This document shows positions 54,221-62,695 of a stretch of DNA of 64,000 bases, in pieces; within the stretch, counting starts at the first letter, position 1; each line of letters begins with the position of its first letter. The DNA comes from an uncultured Eubacteriales bacterium (GTDB lineage: Bacteria; Bacillota; Clostridia; Oscillospirales; CAG-272). The DNA lies in NCBI GenBank assembly GCA_934446065.1, contig CAKSDP010000006.1, forward strand, positions 20,371-84,370, given 5' to 3'. The translations under genes were made by a program, and so were the position numbers. The notes below the pieces were generated by a model. It had not been told where the DNA came from. It searched no databases and was given only the letters and a program-made list of their open reading frames with translations.

Positions 54221-55222
54221 ATGAACATAAAGGGTAAGGATTTTCTGAAACTTCTCGATTTCTCGAGCGATGAAATAATGGGTCTTATCGACCTTGCAGC
54301 CGATCTTAAGGAAAAGAAAAAAGCGGGCGCTTCTCACAAATATTGCGACGGCAAAAATGTCGTTCTTATATTTGAGAAAACGAGCACGCGTACCCGCTGC
54401 AGCTTTGAGGTTGCCGCCCGCGACCTCGGTATGGGAGTCACATATCTCGATCCCACCGGATCGCAGATCGGCAAAAAGGAAAGCATCGCCGACACGGCGA
54501 GAGTTCTCGCTTCAATGTATGACGGGATCGAGTATCGCGGATATTCCCAGTCGATAGTGGAGGAGCTTGCAAAGTATTCGTCCGTGCCGGTTTGGAACGG
54601 TCTCACCGATGAGTTCCACCCCACGCAGATCCTTGCCGATATGCTGACCATACGCGAGCAGTTCGGTCATCTGCGCGGGATCAACTTCGTGTACATGGGG
54701 GACGCTCGGTTCAATATGGGAAATTCACTCATGGTCGGCGCGGCAAAGCTCGGTCTTAACTTTACGGCGTGCTGCCCCGAGAAATATTTTCCCGATCATG
54801 CCCTGATCGCAGAATGCGAGGCTATCGCAAAAGAGAGCGGAGCCGTGCTGAATTTTGAGACAGATCCGATGACGGCGGTGCGCGGCGCCGACGTGATCTA
54901 CACGGATATTTGGGTCTCCATGGGCGAGCCCGCGGAAATCTGGGAGGAGCGGATTGCCGATCTCGCACCGTATCAGGTAAACTCGAAGCTTATGGCGGGT
55001 ACGGGTAAGGATAGCACGGTATTCATGCACTGCCTGCCGTCGTACCACGACCTTAAAACTACGATAGGCCGTGAAATGGGGGAGAAGTTCGGCAGAACGG
55101 AAATGGAGGTAACCGACGAGGTGTTCGAGAGCAGCAATTCGGTAGTATTCCGCGAAGCGGAAAACCGTATGCACACAATCAAGGCAGTAATGGCGGCGAC
55201 TCTCAGCGATATCGAGCTGTGA
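54221..55222 (+). CDS. argF: Ornithine carbamoyltransferase
   Basis: This 333-residue OTCase has the carbamoyl-phosphate motif FEKTSTRTRCSFEVA, the FHPTQILADMLT motif and the ornithine-binding HCLPSYHD. It forms citrulline from ornithine and carbamoyl phosphate. The ATG at 54221 is nine bases from AAGGA; another ATG at 54215 is only three bases from it. It lies in the operon that also makes carbamoyl phosphate. Confidence 0.96.
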   Translation: MNIKGKDFLKLLDFSSDEIMGLIDLAADLKEKKKAGASHKYCDGKNVVLIFEKTSTRTRCSFEVAARDLGMGVTYLDPTGSQIGKKESIADTARVLASMYDGIEYRGYSQSIVEELAKYSSVPVWNGLTDEFHPTQILADMLTIREQFGHLRGINFVYMGDARFNMGNSLMVGAAKLGLNFTACCPEKYFPDHALIAECEAIAKESGAVLNFETDPMTAVRGADVIYTDIWVSMGEPAEIWEERIADLAPYQVNSKLMAGTGKDSTVFMHCLPSYHDLKTTIGREMGEKFGRTEMEVTDEVFESSNSVVFREAENRMHTIKAVMAATLSDIEL

Positions 55223-55261
55223 GTCAGACGGCAAATCACATATATAAAGGATGCGGTCAAA

Positions 55262-56320
55262 ATGAAAAGATATCTTGTGCTGAAGGACGGTACGGTCTTT
55301 GAAGGCGAGGGGTTCGGAGCAGAAAAATCCGCCATAGGCGAGCTTGTCTTTACGACGGGTATGTGCGGATATATTGAAACGCTTACAGACCCAAGCTATG
55401 CAGGGCAGATCGTAATGCAAACGTTCCCGATGATCGGAAACTACGGCATAATTCCTCCCGATTTTGAGGGTAAGCCCGCACTTCGCGGCTATGTAGTGCG
55501 TGAATGGTGTGACGCTCCGTCAAATTTCAGATGTGAATCAGACCTTGACCGCTATCTCAAGGAAAACGGCATCCCAGGAATCTGCGGCGTGGATACGAGA
55601 GAGATTACGCGGATCATCCGCGAGCACGGCGTGACCAACGCTGTTATATGCGACAGCGTGCCGAGCGACCTCACCTCTGTCGCCGATTACTCGGTAACAG
55701 GCGTTGTAACCGACGTCACGACCGACAAGCCCGTCACATACCCGGCAGATGGAGTCCAAAAGTACCGCGTAACGCTGATGGATTTCGGTGCAAAGTCAAA
55801 TATCGTCCGCTCACTTACATCGCGCGGATGCGAGGTGACAGTCGTTCCGGCGCAAACCTCCGCCGAGGCGATACTCGCAGCATCTCCCGACGGCGTGATG
55901 CTGTCAAACGGTCCCGGTGACCCTGCGGAAAACGTAGGGATCATCGCCGAGATCGGGCAGCTGCTCGGGCGCGTTCCGGTATTCGGAATATGCCTCGGGC
56001 ATCAGCTTATGGCGCTTGCATCCGGCGGATCTACATTCAAGCTCAGATACGGACACCGCGGTGTGAATCAGCCTGTGCGCGACGTGCTCGGCACACGCAC
56101 ATTCATCACAAGCCAGAATCACGGCTACGCAGTCGATGCCTCAAGCGTTACAGGCGGCGTTGTGCGTTACGTGAACGCAAACGACGGCACGTGCGAGGGC
56201 ATGGATTATCCCGATCTTAAGGCGTTCTCGGTGCAGTTCCACCCGGAAGCGTGCTCAGGTCCGAAGGATACGCAGTTCCTCTTTGACAGATTCTGCGATA
56301 TGATGAAGAAAGGTGAGTGA
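55262..56320 (+). CDS. carA: Carbamoyl-phosphate synthase small (glutaminase) subunit
   Basis: The 352-residue protein has the CarA N-terminal domain (LKDGTVFEGEGFGAEKSAIG, FTTGMCGYIETLTDPSYAGQ) and a class I glutamine amidotransferase domain with the nucleophile Cys in VFGICLGHQLMALA and the catalytic His in VQFHPEACSGP. It feeds ammonia to CarB. AAAGGA precedes the ATG. It overlaps the GTG of the next frame, but the large subunit more likely begins at ATG 56326. Confidence 0.97.
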   Translation: MKRYLVLKDGTVFEGEGFGAEKSAIGELVFTTGMCGYIETLTDPSYAGQIVMQTFPMIGNYGIIPPDFEGKPALRGYVVREWCDAPSNFRCESDLDRYLKENGIPGICGVDTREITRIIREHGVTNAVICDSVPSDLTSVADYSVTGVVTDVTTDKPVTYPADGVQKYRVTLMDFGAKSNIVRSLTSRGCEVTVVPAQTSAEAILAASPDGVMLSNGPGDPAENVGIIAEIGQLLGRVPVFGICLGHQLMALASGGSTFKLRYGHRGVNQPVRDVLGTRTFITSQNHGYAVDASSVTGGVVRYVNANDGTCEGMDYPDLKAFSVQFHPEACSGPKDTQFLFDRFCDMMKKGE

Positions 56321-56325
56321 GTGGT

Positions 56326-59300
56326 ATGCCGTATGATTCTAAAATAAAAAAGGTTCTCGTGATCGGCTCCGGTCCCATCGTCATCGGACAGGCAGCCGAG
56401 TTCGACTATGCAGGCGCACAGGCGTGCAGCGTCCTGCGCGAAGCGGGCGTCAATGTCGTGCTTGTCAACTCAAATCCCGCGACGATAATGACGGATAAAG
56501 CCCTCGCTGACGAAATATATCTCGAGCCGCTGACGCTCCGCACACTTGAGAGGATCATCGAAAAGGAAAAGCCGGACAGCGTGCTTGCATCTCTCGGCGG
56601 TCAGACAGCGCTGACGCTCGCGATGCAGCTTGACCGTGAGGGATTCCTCGCCGCTCACGGCGCGCGGCTTATCGGTACCAATGCAAATGCGATCGACCGC
56701 GCCGAGGACAGACAGCTATTCAAGGAAACGATGGCTGCGATCGGCGAGCCTACCGTTCCGTCCGAGATCGCGACGACGGTCGAGGACGCAATCCGTATCG
56801 CTGACGAGATCGGTTATCCTGTTATAATCCGTCCCGCATTCACCCTCGGCGGTTCCGGCGGCGGCGTCGCCTACGACAGGTCACAAATGCGCGAGGTAGC
56901 GCGCGGCGGACTTGACGCATCACCGATCACTCAGATCCTTGTTGAAAAATACATATTCGGCTGGAAAGAGATCGAGTTTGAAACAATGCGCGATTCCGCA
57001 GGCAATGTGATCGCCGTATGTTCCATGGAGAATTTCGATCCGGTCGGCGTCCATACAGGTGACAGCATCGTCGTCGCACCTGCTCTTACTCTGTCTGACA
57101 AGGAATATCAAATGCTCCGAACGGCATCGCTGAACATTATCTCGGCGCTCGGGATCGTCGGCGGCTGCAACTGCCAGTTTGCTCTGAATCCCGACAGCTT
57201 TGAATATTCAGTAATCGAGGTCAACGCGCGTGTCTCGCGTTCGTCGGCGCTCGCCTCAAAGGCAACCGGCTACCCGATCGCAAAGATCACGACAAAGATC
57301 GCGCTCGGATATACGCTCGACGAGATCAAAAACGATATTACGGGCAAGACCTGCGCCTGCTTTGAGCCGACGCTCGACTATATTGTAGTAAAGCTTCCGA
57401 AATGGCCGTTCGACAAGTTCGTCGGCGCATCGCGTGTGCTCGGTACACAGATGAAAGCCACGGGCGAAGTCATGGCGATAGCACCATCGTTTGAAATGGC
57501 GCTCATGAAGGCGGTGCGCGGCGCCGAAATATCGCTTGACACGCTGAACGCAAAACCCCTGACAGACGCACCGCTCGCCGATCGGCTGAAGATCCCTGAT
57601 GATCACAGGCTTTTCACGGTATTTGAAGCACTAAAAGCGGGAATATCGATTGATGAGATACACAACGTCACGCGTATTGATAAATTTTTCCTCGCAAAGC
57701 TGAAGAACCTTGCGGATTACGAGGCAGAAATTGCGGACGGAATCAGCGCCAACCTGTATCGCAAGGGCAAAAAGCTCGGTTATACCGACGCCGCACTGAA
57801 GCGTTTGTCAGGCGCGGACACGCTTCCCGAATCCGAGTTCTCATATAAAATGGTCGATACCTGCGCCGCAGAGTTCGACGCCGAGACGCCGTATTTCTAT
57901 TCGACTGCGGGCGGTGCCTGCGAGGCGCGCTCGTTCAAGCGTTCCGGCAAGCCTGTCATAATCGCGCTCGGCAGCGGTCCAATACGCATCGGACAGGGAA
58001 TCGAGTTTGACTATTCCTCGGTTCACTGCGTCTGGGCGCTCAAGAAAATGGGATACGACGTAGTTATCGTCAACAACAATCCCGAAACCGTCTCAACCGA
58101 CTATGATACGGCTGACAGGCTCTATTTTGAGCCGCTCTGCGAAGAGGATATCATGAATATCATAAAAGTAGAGCGACCGGTCGGCGTAGTCGTCGCGTTC
58201 GGCGGTCAGACCGCCATCAAGCTCACAGGATTCCTTGACCGCATGGGTATCAAGATCCTCGGCACCTCCGCCGAGGGGATCGACCTTGCCGAGGACAGGG
58301 AAAGGTTTGACGAGCTGCTCGAAAAGATCGGTATTCACCGTCCGAAGGGAATGGGCGTCAAGACAGAGAAGGAAGCGCTCGCGGCGGCAGCCGAGATCGG
58401 CTATCCGGTGCTGCTCCGTCCCTCCTACGTCATCGGCGGTCAGAATATGCGTATCGTCCACGACGAGCGGGAAGTGCATCGCTACATGAAGCGCATCCTC
58501 GCGCAGGGAATTGATAACCCCGTCCTCGTTGACAAATACATGATGGGCGTTGAGCTTGAGGTGGATGTTATATCCGACGGACACGACGTTCTCATTCCCG
58601 GAATCATGGAACACATCGAGCGTGCAGGCGTGCACAGCGGCGACTCGATCGCCGTATATCCCCCGTACAGCATAAACGATAAGATGACAAAAACGATCGT
58701 TGAGTGCTCGGAAAAGCTTGCGCTGTCGCTCGGTACAAAGGGGCTTGTCAATATTCAGTACCTCATCTACCGCGGCGAGCTTTACGTGATCGAGGTAAAC
58801 CCCCGCGCATCGCGTACCGTGCCGTACATCAGCAAGGTAACTGGCGTGCCGATGGTCGATATTGCATCACACGTAATGCTCGGCGGAAGCCTTGCCGAGG
58901 CGGGATACGGCTCGGAACTTTACAGGACTCCGCCGTACTATACAGTAAAGGTTCCGGTATTTTCGTTTGAGAAGCTGATGGACGCAAACGCCTATCTCGG
59001 TCCCGAGATGAAATCCACCGGTGAGGTGCTCGGTATCGGTACTACGCTGAACGAGGCTCTGTTCAAAGGAATGTCCGCGTCGGGCAGGCACCTGAAGGAG
59101 CCGCAGCCCGACCGCAGCATCGGCGTGTTCATCAGCGTCGATACGCATGACCAGCTTGAAATAGTTTCGCTTGCGAAAAAGCTCGACGATCTCTCATACT
59201 CGCTCTACGCAACAAAGGAGACTGCCGCATCGATACGCTCGCTCGGCATAGACGTTACCGAGGTATCGCTCGATAACTCCTCGGCACTCCTTGAGAGCGG

Positions 59301-60345
59301 AAAGATAAGCTACGTCGTTTATACCGGCGCACTCATGGATTCTACCGTGGATGAGTATATCGCACTGAACCGCCGTGCGCTCCAGCTGTCGATACCGTGC
59401 TTTACGTCGCTCGATACGGCAAAAGCTGCCGCAGATATCATATCGAGCCGCTTCAACGAGAGCAACACGGAGCTTGTGGACATAAACCACATGCGCACGG
59501 AGCCGAAGAAAATCTCGTTCTCAAAAATGCAGGCTACCGGCGACGATTACATATTTATAGACAATCGCTGCGGCGAGATACAGTTCCCTGAAGCAATATG
59601 CGTGGGTCTGTGTGACCGTCATTACGGTATCGGCGCCGACGGACTCGTGCTCATTGAAAACTCCGATAAAGCCGACGCGCGGATGCGCATATTCAACCGC
59701 GACGGCTCGGAGGGAAGGATGGCAGGCAACTGCATCCGCTCCGTCGGTAAATATCTGTATGATAACGGGATCGTGAAGAATACCGATATTTCCATTGAAA
59801 CGGGCAGCGGCATAAGAAATCTGCGACTCTACACGTCAAACGGCCTTGTGACGCTCGTTGATGTAAACATGGGACGCGCCGCGCTTGAGAGCGCAAAGAT
59901 CCCCGTGGTGGCGGACGCGCCGACGGTAAAGGATATGCCGGTAATGATCGGCGAGAGGGAATACCGCATCACGTGCGTGAATGTCGGAAACCCGCACTGC
60001 GTCGTGTTCTCGAAGCGCGTTGATGCAGTTGACCTCGAGTACATCGGTCCGCTGTTTGAAAACAACCCGATGTTCCCCGAGCGCGTGAATACCGAATTTG
60101 TGCGCGTGGTCAACCGCAATATGCTGAAAATGCGCGTGTGGGAGAGGGGCAACGGCGAAACACCGGCCTGCGGAACAGGCGCGTGCGCAGCAGTGGTTGC
60201 AGCAGTTGAAAACGGATTCTGCGCCAAGGGCGAGGACGTTGTCGTCAAGGTTCGCGGAGGCGATCTCACTGTAAATTACAGCGATAACGGCATTATCCTC
60301 ACAGGTGATACGAAGCTTGTGTTCAAAGGCGAAGTATATCTGTAA
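56326..60345 (+). CDS. carB: Fusion of carbamoyl-phosphate synthase large subunit (CarB) and diaminopimelate epimerase (DapF)
   Basis: The 1339-residue product begins with a complete CarB of about 1055 residues: two ATP-grasp halves (VIGSGPIVIGQAAEFDYAGA, then ALGSGPIRIGQGIEFDYSS), an oligomerisation region between them, and a C-terminal MGS-type domain (IGVFISVDTHDQLEIVSLAK). After NHMRTEPKKISFSKM the chain goes straight into a full DapF fold of about 279 residues, with FNRDGSEGRMAGNCIRS, VNVGNPHCVVF, FPERVNTEFVRV and ERGNGETPACGTGACA. CarB makes carbamoyl phosphate; DapF interconverts LL- and meso-diaminopimelate for peptidoglycan and lysine. The second catalytic Cys (residue 1282) is present, but the first position is Ala 1133, with a Cys three residues on. 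ATG 56326 with AAGGTGAG is the start. No internal ribosome site is evident before the DapF part. Confidence 0.96.
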   Translation: MPYDSKIKKVLVIGSGPIVIGQAAEFDYAGAQACSVLREAGVNVVLVNSNPATIMTDKALADEIYLEPLTLRTLERIIEKEKPDSVLASLGGQTALTLAMQLDREGFLAAHGARLIGTNANAIDRAEDRQLFKETMAAIGEPTVPSEIATTVEDAIRIADEIGYPVIIRPAFTLGGSGGGVAYDRSQMREVARGGLDASPITQILVEKYIFGWKEIEFETMRDSAGNVIAVCSMENFDPVGVHTGDSIVVAPALTLSDKEYQMLRTASLNIISALGIVGGCNCQFALNPDSFEYSVIEVNARVSRSSALASKATGYPIAKITTKIALGYTLDEIKNDITGKTCACFEPTLDYIVVKLPKWPFDKFVGASRVLGTQMKATGEVMAIAPSFEMALMKAVRGAEISLDTLNAKPLTDAPLADRLKIPDDHRLFTVFEALKAGISIDEIHNVTRIDKFFLAKLKNLADYEAEIADGISANLYRKGKKLGYTDAALKRLSGADTLPESEFSYKMVDTCAAEFDAETPYFYSTAGGACEARSFKRSGKPVIIALGSGPIRIGQGIEFDYSSVHCVWALKKMGYDVVIVNNNPETVSTDYDTADRLYFEPLCEEDIMNIIKVERPVGVVVAFGGQTAIKLTGFLDRMGIKILGTSAEGIDLAEDRERFDELLEKIGIHRPKGMGVKTEKEALAAAAEIGYPVLLRPSYVIGGQNMRIVHDEREVHRYMKRILAQGIDNPVLVDKYMMGVELEVDVISDGHDVLIPGIMEHIERAGVHSGDSIAVYPPYSINDKMTKTIVECSEKLALSLGTKGLVNIQYLIYRGELYVIEVNPRASRTVPYISKVTGVPMVDIASHVMLGGSLAEAGYGSELYRTPPYYTVKVPVFSFEKLMDANAYLGPEMKSTGEVLGIGTTLNEALFKGMSASGRHLKEPQPDRSIGVFISVDTHDQLEIVSLAKKLDDLSYSLYATKETAASIRSLGIDVTEVSLDNSSALLESGKISYVVYTGALMDSTVDEYIALNRRALQLSIPCFTSLDTAKAAADIISSRFNESNTELVDINHMRTEPKKISFSKMQATGDDYIFIDNRCGEIQFPEAICVGLCDRHYGIGADGLVLIENSDKADARMRIFNRDGSEGRMAGNCIRSVGKYLYDNGIVKNTDISIETGSGIRNLRLYTSNGLVTLVDVNMGRAALESAKIPVVADAPTVKDMPVMIGEREYRITCVNVGNPHCVVFSKRVDAVDLEYIGPLFENNPMFPERVNTEFVRVVNRNMLKMRVWERGNGETPACGTGACAAVVAAVENGFCAKGEDVVVKVRGGDLTVNYSDNGIILTGDTKLVFKGEVYL

Positions 60346-60353
60346 TATTTTCA

Positions 60354-60384
60354 GGGTTGACGATTTCCGTCAACCCCGATTTTT
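60354..60384. terminator. Terminator of the arginine/carbamoyl-phosphate operon
   Basis: GGGTTGACG (60354-60362) pairs with CGTCAACCC (60368-60376) around ATTTC, then ATTTTT. The DUF305 gene ends right beside it on the other strand. Confidence 0.85.
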
Positions 60385-60951
60385 CTAACAGACCGCGTAT
60401 CTTTGCAGACGCCGCATCATGCGCATCTCTTTTGTGTTCGTCTCTATGATCGAGCGAAGAACAGGCACGAGCCTGTCACAGACGGGGAAGCGCAGTGCAT
60501 TCTCCGCCATGCGTATTCCTCCGAGATGATGCGGCATCATCTCGGAAATATAGTTCGCGTTTATCGCATTGCAGTGAGGTGCGGACTTCATCTGCTCAAA
60601 CATCGTATCGAAGATGCGGAAATTTCCCGCCGCGTAAGCCCGTGCATCCGCCTCAGAGGACTTTGTACAGCGGCACTGCGTAAGGATTTGCCGCATATCG
60701 GCGATGCTTCTTGCTTCACCGCGAACCGTGTCCTCTGCCATGTTCTGCAACGGAATAAACGTTGTGTATCTCAGAAGATTCTGCGACATTTCTATCGCCG
60801 CCATGTGGTGCGGTATCATCAGATGTATAAAATCATGCGTTATGTCGCCCGTCATACCGTCATTTGACATCATGTGTATCATTCTCTCGAGTATGGCGTT
60901 GTATGTTTCAATATAATCGCGCGTAACCGCGCTGAGATCTGTACGGTTCAT
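60385..60951 (-). CDS. DUF305 family protein, two-repeat, no signal peptide
   Basis: This 188-residue protein holds two DUF305 units, with HDFIHLMIPHHMAAIEMSQN and SEMMPHHLGGIRMAENAL. It is rich in His, Met and Cys and looks like a ferritin-like four-helix bundle. Some DUF305 proteins are copper- or metal-linked, but no metal function is proved. No signal peptide is seen, unlike many relatives. ATG 60951 has GGAG inside a hairpin with the segment just upstream. Confidence 0.85.
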   Translation of the reverse strand: MNRTDLSAVTRDYIETYNAILERMIHMMSNDGMTGDITHDFIHLMIPHHMAAIEMSQNLLRYTTFIPLQNMAEDTVRGEARSIADMRQILTQCRCTKSSEADARAYAAGNFRIFDTMFEQMKSAPHCNAINANYISEMMPHHLGGIRMAENALRFPVCDRLVPVLRSIIETNTKEMRMMRRLQRYAVC

Positions 60952-60952
60952 T

Positions 60953-60981
60953 ATAAACTCCTTTCCTTATCGGGAGTTTAT
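60953..60981 (-). promoter_or_regulatory. Hairpin that covers the DUF305 ribosome-binding site
   Basis: ATAAACTCC (60953-60961) pairs perfectly with GGAGTTTAT (60973-60981) around an 11-base loop. On the minus strand the GGAG of the ribosome site is the 3' arm of the stem, just before the ATG. It could hold translation low or be a regulator site. Confidence 0.5.
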
Positions 60982-61005
60982 GCCGACAGACAGCAAAGAG
61001 TGAAA

Positions 61006-61033
61006 GCGGGTGATGCATTCCGGCATCACCCGC
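61006..61033 (-). terminator. Terminator of the second MATE gene
   Basis: GCGGGTGATGC (61006-61016) pairs with GCATCACCCGC (61023-61033). Outer AAAGTG/CACTTT pairs nearly continue the stem. The T run on the minus strand is short. Confidence 0.7.
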
Positions 61034-61047
61034 ACTTTATACAGTTT

Positions 61048-62502
61048 TCAGTATTTCTCCCGCAGAATATTCCGCACAAGCGGAACCGCAAGAACAATGG
61101 ACGCAACAAGCCACGCACCGGGGTCGCCGAATGCGACCGCAATGTATGCGAGGTGCGAGGCACCGGAGTCGATCGGACCGCCGTTTACTATTGCCGGCAT
61201 GAACGCGCATATGAGAATACGCGCAAAAAGCTCGGATATGCCGGCAAGAAGTATGAATCCCGCGCGGCTGATCCCCTGAACCGCGCTTCTCACGACGATG
61301 AGGAATCCCAGTACAAAATAGAGCAGTATGTCAACGTAAATATATGAGTTGCCGAAGCGGATCGACTCGGGCGATATCTTCTCGGCGCTCATGAATATAT
61401 ACTGATATGCACCGCCGATCGTCATCGACAGACCCACGACAAGGCAGAACGCAAATATTATAAGCATAATAACGAGGGATTGCAGCGTTCCTCGGCGGAT
61501 CCTGCCGTAATCCGCGCGCCCGTAATTCTGAGCATTGAATCCGAGTATCGCCGCCGCAAGCCCGTTGTACAGCGACATCAGGAAATTTATCAGCTTTGTC
61601 GCGGCACCGAAGCCGTTCTGCGCGGGAGTACCTGCCACCATCGCACCGCCGGGAGTTATGTCAAACATCACGACTGCGCCCTGCATGACAATGATTCCGA
61701 TAGCGAGTATAGAAAACTGAAGCCCAAGCGGGATACCCTGCCGCATATGCGCCGCAATTGAGGAGAAGTCGGGTACGAGATCCTCGCGCGTAAGGCGCAG
61801 CTCTCTGTACCTCGCAAATGTGTAAAAAAGGCAGACTACAACGCTTAGAAGCTGCGCAAGCACAGTAGCTATCGCCGCGCCGGCAGGTCCCATCCTGAAC
61901 GGCACAAGGAACAAAATATCAAGCCCTACGTTCAGAACGGTTGAAATTACAAGGAAAATGAGCGGGGTCACGGAATCGCCGTATGCCCGCAGCACACCGC
62001 AGATAAGATTGTAGCCCATCTGCGCAATAATTCCGAGAAAGATTATGAAGCAATATGTGTACGCCGCGCTGTAAACAGCGGGATTGTCCGGCGTCACGTT
62101 TATCATGCGCAGCATGAACGGCAGAAGTCCGAGCGAAAGTGCGCAGAGAACAGCGGATATCACCACAGTCAGATAAATCTGAGACGCAAGGGAGCGGCGA
62201 ACCCCGTGTGTGTCCGAGCGTCCGACGCAGTTAGCCGTAATCACGCTGAAGCCGCCGGTGCAGCCGAACGCAAACTGCAAAACTATAAACGTCAGCGCGA
62301 ACGTGTCGTTGACACCCGCCACCTGATCCGAAGACAGTACCTGCCCGCAGATTATCGCGTCGGCAAGTACGTATATCTGCTGAAGCAGGTAGGATATCAT
62401 AATAGGCGCAGCGTATCTGAGTATAACGCGCCACGGCACGCCCTCGGTCAGATCGACAGGCTTTGTAAGCCTTGAGAGCCATGTGGATGAATTTTTGCTC
62501 AT
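61048..62502 (-). CDS. MATE family efflux transporter
   Basis: This 484-residue protein has about twelve membrane helices with the MatE start GVPWRVILRYAAPIMISYLL and a second-repeat EDLVPDFSSIAAHMRQGIPLG. It exports drugs or metabolites in exchange for ions; the substrate is unknown. It is in a different subgroup from the 5398 gene. AAGGTGAG precedes the ATG, and a promoter is visible at 62535-62563. Confidence 0.92.
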   Translation of the reverse strand: MSKNSSTWLSRLTKPVDLTEGVPWRVILRYAAPIMISYLLQQIYVLADAIICGQVLSSDQVAGVNDTFALTFIVLQFAFGCTGGFSVITANCVGRSDTHGVRRSLASQIYLTVVISAVLCALSLGLLPFMLRMINVTPDNPAVYSAAYTYCFIIFLGIIAQMGYNLICGVLRAYGDSVTPLIFLVISTVLNVGLDILFLVPFRMGPAGAAIATVLAQLLSVVVCLFYTFARYRELRLTREDLVPDFSSIAAHMRQGIPLGLQFSILAIGIIVMQGAVVMFDITPGGAMVAGTPAQNGFGAATKLINFLMSLYNGLAAAILGFNAQNYGRADYGRIRRGTLQSLVIMLIIFAFCLVVGLSMTIGGAYQYIFMSAEKISPESIRFGNSYIYVDILLYFVLGFLIVVRSAVQGISRAGFILLAGISELFARILICAFMPAIVNGGPIDSGASHLAYIAVAFGDPGAWLVASIVLAVPLVRNILREKY

Positions 62503-62534
62503 TTATCTCACCTTCCTTGTCGGAATGTACAAGT

Positions 62535-62563
62535 ATTATACAGTGAGGCGCTCACAATTGCAA
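62535..62563 (-). promoter_or_regulatory. Promoter for the second MATE gene
   Basis: On the minus strand, TTGCAA, 17 bases, then TATAAT, about 33 bases before the ATG. Confidence 0.8.
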
Positions 62564-62642
62564 CGACTACGGCGAAAAAAGAATCTACAAAAATACGCCC
62601 CGCAACAAGCGATGTTATGTGCGTATTTTCGGCTCAATATTG

Positions 62643-62682
62643 CAAAAAAAATAATGGGGTGCTGTCATATGCGGCACCCCAT
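62643..62682 (-). terminator. Terminator of the alpha/beta hydrolase gene
   Basis: ATGGGGTGC (62654-62662) pairs with GCACCCCAT (62674-62682), and a strong T run follows on the minus strand. Confidence 0.9.
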
Positions 62683-62695
62683 ATTTTCTTTTACG

